From: Gymnogyps californianus
Taxonomy: Eukaryota; Chordata; Aves; Accipitriformes; Cathartidae
Assembly: GCF_018139145.2 (NCBI RefSeq)
Contig: NC_059471.1
Location: 42,715,726 to 42,779,725, forward strand
Direction: 5' to 3'
Length of the DNA: 64,000 nucleotides
Shown in pieces: positions 50,844-64,000 of this stretch (position 1 is its first letter; every line of letters begins with the position of its first letter). The notes below the pieces were generated by a model. It had not been told where the DNA came from and did no database searches. It worked only from the letters and a program-made list of their open reading frames with translations. The position numbers were made by a program, and so were the translations under genes.

Positions 50844-50905
50844 CAGACTGTGTCATATATGAAGAATTCCAGAGCAGATTGTGTCATATATGAGGAATTC
50901 AATAT
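50844..50905. repeat. 31-bp unit, two imperfect tandem copies
   Basis: Both copies carry TGTGTCATATATGA followed by AGAATTC or GGAATTC. They start at 50844 and 50875 and have a few substitutions between them. Confidence 0.85.
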
Positions 50906-53900
50906 TCAAGCATTACTGGTTCTTATGGTTTGCTCTCAGAGCTTAGATGCCAGGACTCCTATGTGATTTTTATATCACACATATGGACTAAAGGGTAGTC
51001 CCAAAGGTGTTGTTTTTAGCCTCCCCATCACACAGAACAGAGTGCAGTACATCTCACCTCTGTATCAAAACCTGTACTGAAGTTACTGAGCAGTCCATGA
51101 TAACCGCAAATGGCAATAACGCAATCGAAATCTTAAGGGATACATTCTACCAAGATTACAAAGCAAAATATTTTCTAGTAAAATTGATGAAACAAGACTA
51201 TTCTCTTTGCTGAATGTTCCAGGTCATTTGTTTTAATAGAAAAAAAATTAATTTCATTTTAAGTAGTCTGTGTTGAAATGTCAGAGTTCCAGTACTATTA
51301 GCACACTGTAGAATTCCTCGTCCTTAAAGAGCAAAGGTACTGAACTCTACAGACATTTTATTTTTTTCTAAATGGTGCAGCCAATTTCTGCATGGTCTCT
51401 TGAGATAAGATTTTTCATCTTTTTGTAGTCAAGATACTGAACAGTGTGTTGGAAGATCAGAGTTCATCTTGACTTCATGAAAGAGGTTTTCATGTTCACT
51501 ATAAGTGTCCTATGTTAAAGTGATACCAGAGTACATAATTTTGTTCTTTTCTGTGTTCTATGCCCACTAGATAATAAACATCCATCTCATTTACACTCAG
51601 AATGTAGATAAAGTTTTTAATAAAATATATTATATAGAATAGGCTTTTCCTCTTCCTAAATGAGAAAATAACAATTTCCAGCTGACACTTGAAGTCTTAT
51701 TGTCATTAAGCAAAATGCAAACAAGAGTAATATTGTTAGCTCTTTCAGGACTGTTTGCTACGAGAAGAGAAAGGACATAAGGCCTTCACAGCTTTGCTTC
51801 CTGCACCTCATCTTCAATAATTTGACAAAACCAGTTTAAGGCACAAAACCAGAAGAAATCCTCTTGGACTTAATGTTCCGCATGATACTAGTGCTCTCTT
51901 GCTGTTTGCTGAGAAAAGCAAGCATACATTCAGAAAGGAAGGCTGTTATTGTAAGAAAATTACATTAAAAATAATCAAGGTTATTACTTATCTGAATAAA
52001 GAAACTAGAAATTGGTGGAGTCAGATCTTACATTTTTTTAATTTGTAGAAAATAATAATTCTGGCATTGAGGGACTAATTTATCCTACCCATCTTTTGAT
52101 GAATTACTTTCATTTTCATGACATTCTGAACAGTTTGGCTTTGCTAGTTCTCATACAGCTACTGGACAGCTGAGACTAGAAACCCAGCTATAAGGATTTC
52201 TTTTAGGAAAGGACACAACTTTTTTTCTTAAGAGGAGATATGTTTTCAGTAATATATTGAGTAGTTAGGTGCAGTAAGTACAGTACAAAGAAATCTTAAT
52301 GCTTCCCTGAAAATGATGAAAAGCTTAATAACTCAATGTTTGTTATTTATTCAGTCATACATAAGTCAGTACCTATTAAACTTTATTTCCTGTAATAAAG
52401 ATGCTTTCTGGGGAATATGTATAGTCTTGATTAAAAAATGTTCTAGCTAAATTGTGTCTCAACATGTTGCTGTTCAACAGCACAATCTGAAACTGGCAGA
52501 TTCCTGAATTAAAATAAATTTTGAAAACAAACAGACCAAAAAAAAAAAAAGGTACAAGAAAGAAGGATAATAAGTTGCAGTACCATGTCACCCATGTTAC
52601 TATATACTGGGAAGAACAATTTTTTCTACCTGGCAAATAATTTTACTAAGCATTTAGACTTAGGGATTTATGAAAGCAAACAGTGCTATTTTTTATCTAA
52701 ATGAGATCTACAAATGAATATTGTCCAGTGTGCAATGGCAGGCATTTTCCTTTTGATTGCCTTCACAAAGCTATGTAGCAAAAAACCTATTATGTCTAAT
52801 TAGGTGCTGAGATCTGTACAGTTTCAATTATTTATACTTGGAGATTGGAATGGGATTTTTAAATTGCTTTTCTGTGATGTTACAAAATAATGGAACACTG
52901 TCTATCATATTTCTAACTCTGCTTTTCCTTATCTGCATGATAGACCTAATTTCAGGCAGTGAAATTTTAAAAAGTGCCATTTTTTTAAAAATAGCAGGAA
53001 ATACAGTTTCGTACTGACGCTTTTGGATATGAAATGGCAAAGAAAAGATTATCTATGATGTTAGCTTTACTGTAGTCTCTGCATTTTGATATTTCTAGAG
53101 ACACAGAGTTTTAAGGGAAGGATAAACTTGTATCCAACAACTAAATTTTTTAATAAGAAAATTGCTTTTTAAGAAGAGGGCAGACAGATGCTGTATCATG
53201 CCATTGAAGGTGAGGAGACAAATAAATCAGTGCCTTGTTATCCAAGTATTAAACTTGATTACATAACACTCAGACTTTACTCCACCATTTTAAGCTCTGC
53301 ATTTATTTAGTTTCCAGGTAGCTGTAAATTTCTAACAAACTCCTTTCTCACCCACATCCACAGAAGCATACTTAGACAATTCTGTGTTAATTGTAACTAA
53401 CGTTGCTGCTTTTCCTTACTCTGTTCTTGCCCTCTATAAGTCTTAAACCACTTTCCTTCCATCTATTGGTGTCAACATAAAGAAAAGTAATGATGGTAAA
53501 GTCCAATATATTTTAAATCATGCATCAATTAATTAAACCTGGTATTTAATTTTCACAACCATAATCTTAACTGGGTGTGAAATACAAGTATCATTCTTTG
53601 GATGCTGCATATAGGACTGCCATAGGCCAAGCTGGGATTTAGTATGTGATAAATTGGAGAATTAGACCTGACCTACCTTCCTTAGTGAATATTCAGTGGC
53701 ACATTGTTGAAAATACCTCTTCCTATGTTTATTTACAGGAGGCATCAAGGCTGATTAAAAGAATTATAAAAATAGCCCTGCCCTCTTGGGCCAGAAGATA
53801 TTATACTGACATGTTAATATAATGCAAATTTATAGAAGTAAAGATCTGCCTGCCGCCTCTTTATTTACATTCAGTTTTGTAGATGAGACACCAGATTCTC

Positions 53901-54413
53901 AACTCTGCCACACTATTATCCTGAGAACATGACTCAGAAATTATTATAAGTGTTGCCATTATGATTTGTAGCTCTTTAGTGAATTGGGTCATGATCTACT
54001 ACTTACTAAGGGTGCAAAGTACAATGACAAGGTACTTAATAATTCAGAAAAAAATATCCCTGTAATGTTCCCGATAATTAGGAGAAAAATCCAAAGCAAA
54101 AATCTAATATACATGCAAATCAATATTGCAGAGAAAATACTTTAAAAGGCTCAGGTCTTCTGTCAACAAACAGTGAAAGCTAGAATGAACTATTTCCCTT
54201 GGGATTTCAACATTAAAAAATAACAATAATTTAACTACATAGAGGTACATGGTACTAGTCAATATTGCATAAAAGAAAGATTCTCAAACTAATCTCTAAA
54301 CAGCTGCTTCTGAAAGGGTAAGTAATACAGCTATGTCAGAGCATTGCTGTGCTCTGGTAAGCTAGTCTGTTGAAGAACTATTCCACTCAATGCTTAGGTG
54401 GTTACAGGTTTGG

Positions 54414-54469
54414 CTTTTTTTTGTTTGGTGGGGTTTTTTTGTTGTTTTGGTTTAGTTTTTTTGCTGTGC
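54414..54469. repeat. T/G-rich simple repeat
   Basis: T-runs separated by GTTTGGTGGGG and GTTGTTTTGG. It explains the Lys/Pro/Gln-rich minus-strand frame read through it. Confidence 0.8.
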
Positions 54470-57400
54470 ACAGAAATCATCACATAGAGAGGGAGAACAC
54501 ACATCTCCAGCATAGCACTGCCTTGTGAGATGCTGATGTACCCAGAAAGATTCACCATAGCAGAAAAACAAGATATTTCCAACAAGAGCTTGACTCAAAG
54601 AACCTTTTTGGGACATGAGTCTTTCTCCTTGAGCTGTTCTGTTTTCCATTCTAGTCATACCATTAAATTAATGCTAGTGAATAATCTTTTGTACAAGAAT
54701 GTAAATGAAGAAGGGACAGATTAAAGGTGGAAACTGTTTCTTCATGTTACACAAATAACAAAGCAGTGGACATTTTTCTTTGTACTCATGAAGCACATAT
54801 ATGACATACAAATGTGTTCTTCATGGCTGAAACTATTATGACTGCCAATATGTCAAGCTCCAAAAGCATCTCAGATTTCCTGCGTGAGCAGAATATACTG
54901 CGGATTTGACATGTATAGAATGCATCAAACTCACAGCTCTGTTGATTTAAGCTTGATTTGAACAGACATCATGATCATTTGCTCAGAGTATCTAAATATC
55001 CAACAGTTAAGCTGCATACATCTGGAAATATGGAAAGTCATTGCCCGATGCAGTAGAATTTGGTCAGTGTTATACATGTGTGGTAGTATGAAGGGCTGTA
55101 TTATTTTCAGTTGTCAGTATGCTCTAACAAACTAGTATCTAGAAAAGTTTTGTTTATCCAGTGTTCTAGCTTTTGGCACTGCAGCAAACATTCTGCAAAA
55201 AATATTATTATGTCTTTCAAGAATTCTTTTCTTTACAAACCATTGGTGTGCTTACAGCATTTTTGGGAAAATTAATTACTCACAAATAATTACAGTTTTA
55301 TCATACCAATAGAGTATGAGCTACTATAAGATCAGTTTGTTGGTTTCCATGCTAAGCCAATTCTCCTCATTTTACTGATGTTTTTTTATTCCTGCCTTTC
55401 ATCTCCGGCCTCCTGTCCATAAGGACACTGCAGGTTCATATCTGCCCGGATGTCCAAAATGGAATCTCAGATTCTCATGCATCTATCTATTCACCTCTGT
55501 ACGTTTTTCTCTCTACATAGTGATTTCTTTTACATACACATAACATACATAAAATTTGGAATTATTTTGCTGTAAAACTTTTTTTAAAACTAAACAAAAC
55601 AAAACAAACCCCTACTTATTTTTGTTTGTCTCTTAATGGAAGATGCGAATTTGCCATTTCTGCCTCCTCTGTAGCCCAGCAATGGTGGTACATAAAAAGA
55701 AGATGCTATCCTGCAAACTAGTGGAGAAAAAAGAAAAAAGATCCCCTTTATTCTCTACATTTTTATAGTTTATTTTATAGTTACCATGGATGTAACTGTT
55801 AAGGCTGTATCAAGCTTTTATTTATATTCCTAGTCTGCTTTAATGGTTTCTACTATGTCTTGAATGCTTTTTTGATAGACTGTAACACCATAGACAAACA
55901 TGTATTTATTGGGGCTTAAGCACTATCCAAAATAACATCATTGCTTAACTGCCACGGCAAAAGTTTTTAAAATAGGAGATGAAAGTTAAACTCTCACTGA
56001 CTTGAAAATTATCCTACAATCTAGGTCTAAAGAGTAGTATCATTCATCATTAGATTTTCAGTGTTGAACAAGCAATAACCTATGTTTCATAATGTTTTAT
56101 GAAAAAGGTAAAACTCAGCCTGTACACTAACTGTTTTTGCTACAGTGCTGTGTATCTGATCTACTCTGCTCATGAATCCTCTAACCTGTGTTTTCCTGGT
56201 CAAAGTGTTTAGAAAATCTGTTAGTAACACCCATTCTTTAAAGTCTTTGTTTCCAAACAAAGTTTATTTGGCATAAAATGAAGTCAGGTGATCACTCTCC
56301 ATATTCACCTCATAAAATGCACCTTTAATCTGCATAATTTTTATTGTAATGACTTGTTCATTATAAACTTGTGGTATCAACCTATGTGTTACCTTTGGTT
56401 TCTCCTTCACTTGTTTCCATGTGATCAGGTATTGTTTTGCTATTATGGAGCTATCAAGGTCTCTAGTATCTGAAACTTTTTCTGATATTTGCACTGAAGG
56501 TATATTTTAAAAATCTGCTTAAATTTTAGAAATTTATTGTTAAAATATGACTTTTTTCTTTATTTCATCAAGTGAAAGCAAAGGAATTAAAAATATTTGC
56601 TTCATGACAATATTTTATTTGCAGAACTTTTATTATGTAGAATAAATTGATTTTAATAATTGATTTATTTTCTTTTTTTTCCAATTTATTACTTTATGAA
56701 GGAATAATTCTACCAGAAAGTACTAAACTGGTAAGCAGTTCCATTGATACTACCTACTATGTTACCTCTAGCTTTAAGATATTACATACTTCATTACTTT
56801 GATAGTTTTATTTAAATAGAAGTTTTCCTACAAATTTACTATAATTTTTGTTTTAGTTTTGTATCTTAAACAGTTTTTCAAGAATATATGTTTTTGGCAT
56901 CTCAAATCATACATACACACATGCATAAATACCCAATACAACACCTCTGGATTTCTTTTTAAAAGTTTTAGTGCAACTCATTAGTGGAATCTAAGTTATC
57001 TTTGCTTTACCAGAGTTACAACTTGCTTTTTTATTATTATTTTCCATAAAGAATTCTAGGTTAATTCACTTGTGAAGTTAACAAGTCCAAAATATAATCT
57101 ACCTAATCTACCTACATTGAAAAATATTTTTATTCATGCTTAATTATAATTTTTCAATTTTTCTTATACTTGGCTAGCACAGAAAACAACATAAAAAATC
57201 CTCCTATAAAGGAGACAACCCAGACTTCTTTTTTAAAAAGGAACACTTCTTTTTTTCATAGGCCAACACTGAAGCTTCTATTCTAGTCATATTTGATTGA
57301 TAGAAAACTCTTGTATCCATCTGAAGCTGAATTTTAATATGTTGATATTAAGAAAAATGTTATGCAGAGAGTCCAAATCCTCACTGCAGCACCAATGCAA

Positions 57401-60400
57401 TGGCTGAATCTACCAATGAAGTCTTACCTAGACAGCACTTTGGTCCAGGACTAAATGCAATGATTTCTCTGTAAGAATTTTGGCTATACACTGTTGTGAC
57501 GAAATTAACACTTAAGGCTGAATAAAGAGCCACATAAGGCTAGGAATAGGCTGATTCTGTATGATCTTATATAACTGCAATTGCCAGATGCTACCTTTGT
57601 TTAGAAAAAAGTTCTTAGTCTTGTTTCTTAGAAGTGGATTATTTATTGGAAAGTAACACCTGGTAATTTTTTTGCAAAATTTTTTCTTTTTTTTCTTTAG
57701 GGTGTACCTAAACAATTGCAACTACATAGAACTATACTGGACTGGCTGAGAAGATTCTGTCTCATTTGGCTAAGAAGGAGTTACTTATGAGTGTTTTCTT
57801 TTGTGTTTTAAAGAAAAATGAAAACATTCAGCCAGGATTCTGCAACTACACTTGGTGCATTTGCTCCTTTCATCCACATTGTTACAGGCAAAAATCACAT
57901 TTAAAGCAAGAAGTGTAAAATGACATTTGAAAGTCAATGCCCTTTATGACCAAATTTGAGCTATAGTAAACTGTCTTTGCTTTGAGTCTGTTTCTGTACA
58001 AATTCAGGTTCTTAGTTTCTGTATAACTGAATAAAGCTAGCTCAAGCTATTAGTTTTAATTTTTCAATGAAATGGAAAAAAGAGCTGTCTATTGCCAAGT
58101 ACAGCTGATAAAAAGTAATTTAAGCTGTGGTACCCGTATCATATCTCTAAGGCTCTAGATTGAAATGTCCTTATAAAGAAAGGATTTAGACTCTTCTGTC
58201 TATCTAAATGGAAGAAGACTGTCCATATATGATCACTTTTACGATGATTTGATTCTGGGAATTCCTTTGTAGATTAAAAAATTTATATTGGTACTAACAT
58301 TCTGCTTCACAAAAATTCTAAACCAAAAGATTTATAGCTTTATTTTCAGACTTTAACTTGGCTTCAATGGAACATAAGTGAGGTAATTCAATACTTTGCT
58401 GAATGATAGCAGCCAACTTTGTAAGTGGGCAGTCCTCAGTTGTGCAAAGCCTATCTGCATCTGAAGTGTGAATATGACTTGTGTGGGTCCTTGTTTATGC
58501 TCGTCCTTTAATTTTTGACCTTTTACCCTATCATATATTAGATTAAGATGACATCCATCTTTGAGTCATTTATTTTTCTCTGTTACCATAAAGGGAGTTT
58601 ACTCAGATGCAGATACCTACATTTGGTTAAAGTAATACCACCGAAGCTGCTTTTTCAGTTTGAGGATGTAATTAACTTCTAGATTATTTCTCTTTTTTGG
58701 GGGAAATTTTTTATTTTCAGAAGTGACTTTGAGATTTTTTAAAAATAAATAAATTAGAAGTTAAAGGATTATATTAAGTCCTGCAAAACATCCCAGTTCT
58801 AGGTTAACTTTCTTAACACTTCACTCTTCTTTATTATTAGTTGCATTCCTGCCATTTTATGAAGTGAGTGAACTGTGGTTGCTAGCAATAACATTATTTA
58901 ATATTCACTCAAAAAGTAGTGAACAAACAGCAACAGATTCACTCTAACCTAACAAGGAGTTCATGAATACGTTGTAAATTGCAAAAAGATCTTTCAATTA
59001 GACAGTAGCAGTGTAATAACACTTATATGGCAAACATGACAGACCATTACTGAAATGACTATAAGAATGAACTGTGGAGCCCAGCCAAGAAGTTTTTTGT
59101 TAATTACCCAAGAAATACCTTCCAATGTAAAAGGTTTTTTAATACATTAATTCAGTGATATATATAAAATAGAATATAAAAAATTAAAGTTAGCTTTTAA
59201 TATTTTTTTTCCTTTCAGTAGTAAAAACCATAGTAATAGATTTACAATCAACTTCCAATATGGATAAAACTGATGTAGGCTTTTTATTAAAAAAAAAAAA
59301 AAGAGAGATTCAGGAAGCAGATTTCCAGTTTGCAGTCTTCTCATTAATCTTTGCTGTACCTTGAGGGGCAGGAACGTGTCCCAAGCCACAAACTGCTTAG
59401 TCCTAAACATGCTTTTTTTTTTTTTTCCCATGGAAATGGGAATATGCCACCTCAGTTGTTCTATTCCATTGTGTATATTCCTACTCAGGGGGATGAATCC
59501 TACCCTAAATTCTTAGTTCTCTAAAATTATAGAGTTTGTAAATATGCCTTAAGCTATCACACACGTTAAAAATATTTGATAAACAATAATTACTTTTTGA
59601 ATATCTAAAAATTCCTTGGAAAGCATCTTATTAGTTTTAAATCATTGAAACAGACAACAATGAAATCTTTTTAAAAGTGGTTAAAATACTTTATAAATTA
59701 TCATTTAATGATGTAAAAAATGTATAGGCTGAGATTGATTAATGTCTTTATATTTACACATGTATTTTCCTTCTGAGATTTACCATGTAGTAAGAATAAA
59801 ATCAAAGCCAAGATAAACTAATTATGCAGGAGATAATTTTTTGTGACATTTTACATCAAGGAAAACATAAAGTTAAATTTACATCAATTTGCACTTCAGT
59901 CCTGATTTTCTTTATTAATAGTCAGAATCTTCTTCTGTTGACTCATCAGTAAGTAAGGGTCATGACTCATCAGCAATAAGGATCATGCATTTCTCCTGGT
60001 GAATGAGCTCTTTAAGCAGTTTCTGATAAAGAAAGAAATTATTACACTATGTTTCCATGACATGTTGATTTAACACACTTCCTCTCAGACAGCTATGGAC
60101 AGTGATTAAAATAAAGATAGAAAAAGTGAGAATGTTCTTAACAGTTAACAAGGACTTGAATTAATACATAATAAGCATTGTCTTAATGAAAATGAAAGAT
60201 TCAGTAAAATTATCGAGTACCAAGTAATTGATTTTTTTCTGTTAACAATGGGTTTTCATCTTAAGAACTTTAAATGGCATAAATAAGATTTTTCACTATC
60301 ATTCTATTGACACTGATTTCATGACACAATTCTGTCATGTGCAAGTCTGCACGTGAATCTTACAGTTATTTCTGTGGGATATAGGAAAATCACTAGAAAT

Positions 60401-61400
60401 AATCATCTGAGTGAAATGATGAAAATTGGGCCTAGCATTTCTAGAATTTTTTCAGAATGAATAGAAATTTTTTTTTGTTTAAAGTTCAAGAAAGCTTCAA
60501 AATTTGTCTTTGAATAGGCAGAATTTAATTATTGTTATTAGATAATTCATGGTGGTTAGTTCTCTATGTTAAGACAAAGCAAAATAGCCTTCCTTTCCCC
60601 CAAAAAAACAACCAACCAAAAATATCTTGCTGGGTAAGCAGTTCACTTTATTAAACTTTATGTAACATTTATTATTCTTAAAACTCATAAGACATTTAAC
60701 TCCATTTATATTCTCTGTAAATTTTAATATGTATAGTCCTTTTAAAGAATCACAACAATAGTTCCGTAAATCTATAGTTCCATGCTTGTATTGCAAATTT
60801 TCACCTTGACTGGTGTCAGTGTTTTGAATTATCATTTTTGTCACCAGCATTTAATGCAAATTTACATCCATAAAAAGTTAATTGCACCTCATAATTGAGG
60901 AAATACTACTTTATTCAGTGTCTTGTACTTAAAGTGCAGAGGAAAAAATTTAAATGAATTGAAGCATTGACTTTAAGCTTTTGTATTATTTCAAAAACCG
61001 TCTTCTATGAGAAGTAAAATTACTAAGAGAAATGAAGTATTCAATAAACATTCAAATGTTCCTATTATCAGTTTCAGGAATGTAATGGCTTAAGTATGCA
61101 GCTGCATTTGGAATTCAGCTATCAGTTAAACTTCTTCACGCTTGGACATTGCATACATTATAACTGCTGATAATGCAAGGAAAGGATCCACAGCTTTTCT
61201 ACAGGCACACAGATCTGGAAAGAAATGAATGCTTCTAATGCAGGTAAACTGGTTTAATTTACTTTGTGATGAAGTCAAGGGGAGTTTATAACTTACAACC
61301 TGAAAAATGCTACTAGTTCTACATAATGGACGAAAGCACTGATAATGCTATGAATCGCAATGTCCACAGAAAAAAGATGCAATAAATTTAGACTAATCAG

Positions 61401-61523
61401 ATATGTGTGTGTATATATACATACGCACAAGTATGTCATGATATATATGACCTATATGGACATATAGACATGTATATATACACACATGTATCATGTATAT
61501 TTGAATTGGTATGCATATATATG
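61401..61523. repeat. compound TG/TA microsatellite
   Basis: Tracts of TGTGTGTG, TATATATA, CACACA and CATATATATG intermixed over about 120 bases, with many short palindromes such as ATATATAT and ACATGTATATATAC. Probably length-variable. Confidence 0.9.
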
Positions 61524-64000
61524 TATTTATGTACCATTATTATTTATGGATCATGTCTTTGATTTTGCCCAAAATAAATAGAAACTCCTATCTTATTTTT
61601 GATTTGTTAGCTCCAATTTTACCTATTCCCATTGTCACGTAACTTACCAGCTTTTTGACTGATACTTCAGTTTCTCCACAGTCTTTTCCTCTATCAAAAT
61701 TTCTCATTGTTACTTAAAAATTACAGAGCTATCCCTGTTTTTTTCCCAGCTAATATTTTTTTTTTTTCCTTCCCTCTGCCTCATGCGTTGGATTCTACAG
61801 CAGTAAGCATGGAAGTGGAAAATCAAGCTGGGTCTAAGAAGCAGGATGGGTCATTCTCTTTCAGTGAAATATAGAAACAGAACTTTGTGCAAACACATAA
61901 CACCATTTGACATTTTTTTCATCAACATGAAAGATATTCTGGGATATTTTATCCTACAACTCCCTAACTTCCCGTATTTTCTTTCCACTTCTGATTATTG
62001 AACTTAGTCTTTTAGATATTCATTCCTGCACATATCAGTTTCATGACAATCACATTATAGGCAGGTATTCACTCTATCTAACTTTAAGCATACCCCTTAG
62101 ATCTTTAAGAATACATCTACATGACATAATTAGTTGGTTCAGAACAATGGGTTGAAGCCATAACCCACTGTGTAAACTGAGACTCGGAAACCCTTTAGAT
62201 CCTCTGGGACCATTCACTCTGGGTAGAGTGAATTCTAGCTACCCGAGGCCTATATGCTATATAATAAGTCTAAGGCTTTTCCATCAGCAATGAATATTTT
62301 TATAGCATTTATAGCATTTTCGCTCAGACAATTCCAACTGCCAAAATTCTCTCTTCCAAGAGAGGAGGAGGAAAAATATGTAACCTGCTTCCACTCTAAG
62401 CTGCACAGGAGTTTGTTATGTACTACCATGCCCTGTTATTCTTCTTCCCATGCTGATCGTCTTGCAAATACATGTTTGACTATGGATAGTGAGATCACTA
62501 GATTTACAAAGCCAAAACCCAAAGCTCAAGTCTAGGCTTAACAAACAGTGTAAATCTAGCCTAAAATAGGAGCTTAAACACTCTTTACATAGTTCATGGA
62601 AAAGGTAGGACAATTTAGGACACCTACCTGAAAAGACTGCCCTTCTCCCTCAATAGAAGCCTAATTTTCTCACTGAGGCACTTAAATTGCTTACTTTGGA
62701 AAGACAAGCTGAGTATCAATCTTTTGTTTGGTTCCTTATTTTTTTTTTTAAAAAATCACAGTTCCACTGGATTTAATATCTAAAGTTTAAATTAGTCTAT
62801 CATTGATTCCCTATTTCCTCTCTCTCCCCTCCTCCTCTATGTAGCCTATCAAGTCTTTTTATGAAGCAATTCTGCACCCACTTTTCCCGTTTCATTGCTG
62901 AACTTATAATCCACAATAAGTTCTACATTTTTTTCCCTCTTTGTTCTTTCAGTCTCTTTCTGCCTTCCTTATATGGGTTTTGATTTGGTCTTTCTGTTTC
63001 TCAGGTTTCACCTTCCCCACATTTCATTTGTGCTTTTCACTGCCTTTCTGGCTTCTTATTACTCTTTCATATTCCGTACTAGTTTATGGCCTACTTGACA
63101 GGGATATTAGAATCACTGTTAGTTGAAATAATAGTTTTGGATCCCACAGTCTACCCTTTCTTTTTTGTACTTTAGCACCACTTATTCCAAGCACTACCAC
63201 TACCATATCTTCCACTCATCTTCCATTGACAGCGCTGCAACTGCCTAACATATGACTTCCTACACTATGTACTTTCACTACAAGACCTCTCATTTTTCGT
63301 TTTCTCGTTTCTCATTTCTACATATATCAACTTCTACACACATAGTTCTATTGAAGATTATATGAAGACAGAATAAAGTGAACTGTATTGCCTGGTTGTG
63401 ACTTTAGTTACAATGAAGTACATCTGAAATTTTTTTGCTGATGTTAACTAAAAGACATCAGTCTAGAGGATGGGTGTCTATTTCTAATCTTGTATACAAA
63501 ATCCAATTCAAACAGCTCTAGCATTATCACTACATGAATATAACATGACATATTTTAGAAAACAAATGAAAAAAAAATTTCTTACAGCAGACTAATTTCT
63601 CATTACAAAGGGCATTTACTAAAACAATAACTTTATGGAATTCCTGGGAAAAAAAAAATATTCAGATGAAAAAAGACAATTAAATTCTACTAGCTAAGCT
63701 TCTCAGGAAATAATGTATCATGACTCTTATGCAATTCCAAATAAAGGAAAAGAGCACATCTCTACTGCTTCCCAAACAACTGAATTTAATCGTTTTCATC
63801 ATCACCAATAAAATCCCAGTTTATAATCTTTTCTCATTTTACATGTTGTTTACAAAAAGCCCCAATTTCTGCAATACAAAAATTCAAAAGTGATTCCACA
63901 AAAAACCAAAAAACACTCAAGTGGCCAAATGCCTTGTGTGTTCCCTTTTTTCTTCTGTAGAAAACATACCAGTTTTTCTCCAGTCATAACTTCAACATTC
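61524..64000. other. upstream KLHL1 intron or flank, no gene supported
   Basis: AT-rich DNA, pyrimidine-rich on the plus strand from about 62800 to 63080. Old-repeat words (GGACACCTACCTG, GAGGCACTTAAATTGC) occur near 62619-62690. The last 30 bases contain a possible minus-strand splice donor, but no exon can be shown. Confidence 0.5.

Larger units (their letters stand above)
50661..61400. other. upstream KLHL1 intron, no gene
   Basis: 10.7 kb of AT-rich DNA. It includes an imperfect 31-bp tandem duplication at 50844-50905, an A-run near 52539-52551, a T/G-rich simple repeat at 54414-54469 and a T-run near 59412-59426. No KLHL1 exon, RNA gene or named repeat was found on either strand by eye. 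Diverged repeats may be hidden. Confidence 0.5.

Noticed and set aside
57426..57510. Candidate minus-strand exon ending CTGTCTAG then GTAAGAC
   Set aside because: The donor is good, but no frame reads as kelch or another known domain and the acceptor side is not convincing.
63961..64000. Possible exon end on the minus strand (EVMTGEKL then GTATG) at the window edge
   Set aside because: It does not match any KLHL1 segment I know, only about 30 bases are visible, and donor-like strings are common.
1..64000. CRISPR arrays, tRNA or rRNA genes, bacterial operons, or an undescribed defence or biosynthetic system
   Set aside because: No direct-repeat arrays with spacers, no cloverleaf or rRNA blocks, and no clustered long open frames were seen. 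The window is ordinary vertebrate intron and flank.

Overview
This window is AT-rich vertebrate nuclear DNA, almost certainly from a bird. It has GT-AG introns, no CpG-island-like stretch, CR1 LINE copies with the avian-type 3' end, and solo LTRs of the kind common in neognath birds. There are no bacterial genes, CRISPR arrays, tRNAs or rRNAs that I can support.

The one gene is KLHL1 (kelch-like family member 1), on the minus strand. Four exons of its 3' end are present. In transcript order they are 39619-39781 (kelch repeat 3), 22899-23111 (repeats 4 and 5), 18136-18307 (repeat 6) and 16417-16476 (last 19 codons plus stop). Splice sites and phases join exactly at all three junctions. Together the four encode the C-terminal 200 or so residues of the substrate-binding beta-propeller. 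The BTB, BACK and N-terminal exons and kelch repeats 1-2 were not found between 39782 and 64000, so the intron before exon 39619-39781 exceeds 24 kb.

Layout: 1-384 is featureless. 385-1048 is a solo LTR with intact 5-bp target duplications and an internal 72-bp duplication. 1054-16416 lies downstream of the KLHL1 stop and holds the 3'UTR, small duplications and a MITE-like hairpin at 8150-8309. 16417-39781 is the KLHL1 3' end, with an LTR (32373-33157) and a decayed LINE (35380-35960) in its largest sequenced intron. 39782-64000 is upstream intron, with two decayed plus-strand CR1 copies (39950-40728, 43270-43735), a second solo LTR with a minisatellite (45832-46987), and a younger but broken minus-strand CR1 (48620-50660). 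The rest is unique AT-rich DNA with simple repeats.

Most open reading frames in the window are chance reads or pass through repeats. I found no convincing undescribed system. The most informative items are the recovered terminal mini-exon of KLHL1, the two LTRs with exact target duplications, the LTR minisatellite, the CR1 copy lacking its reverse-transcriptase core, and the unassigned hairpin element.
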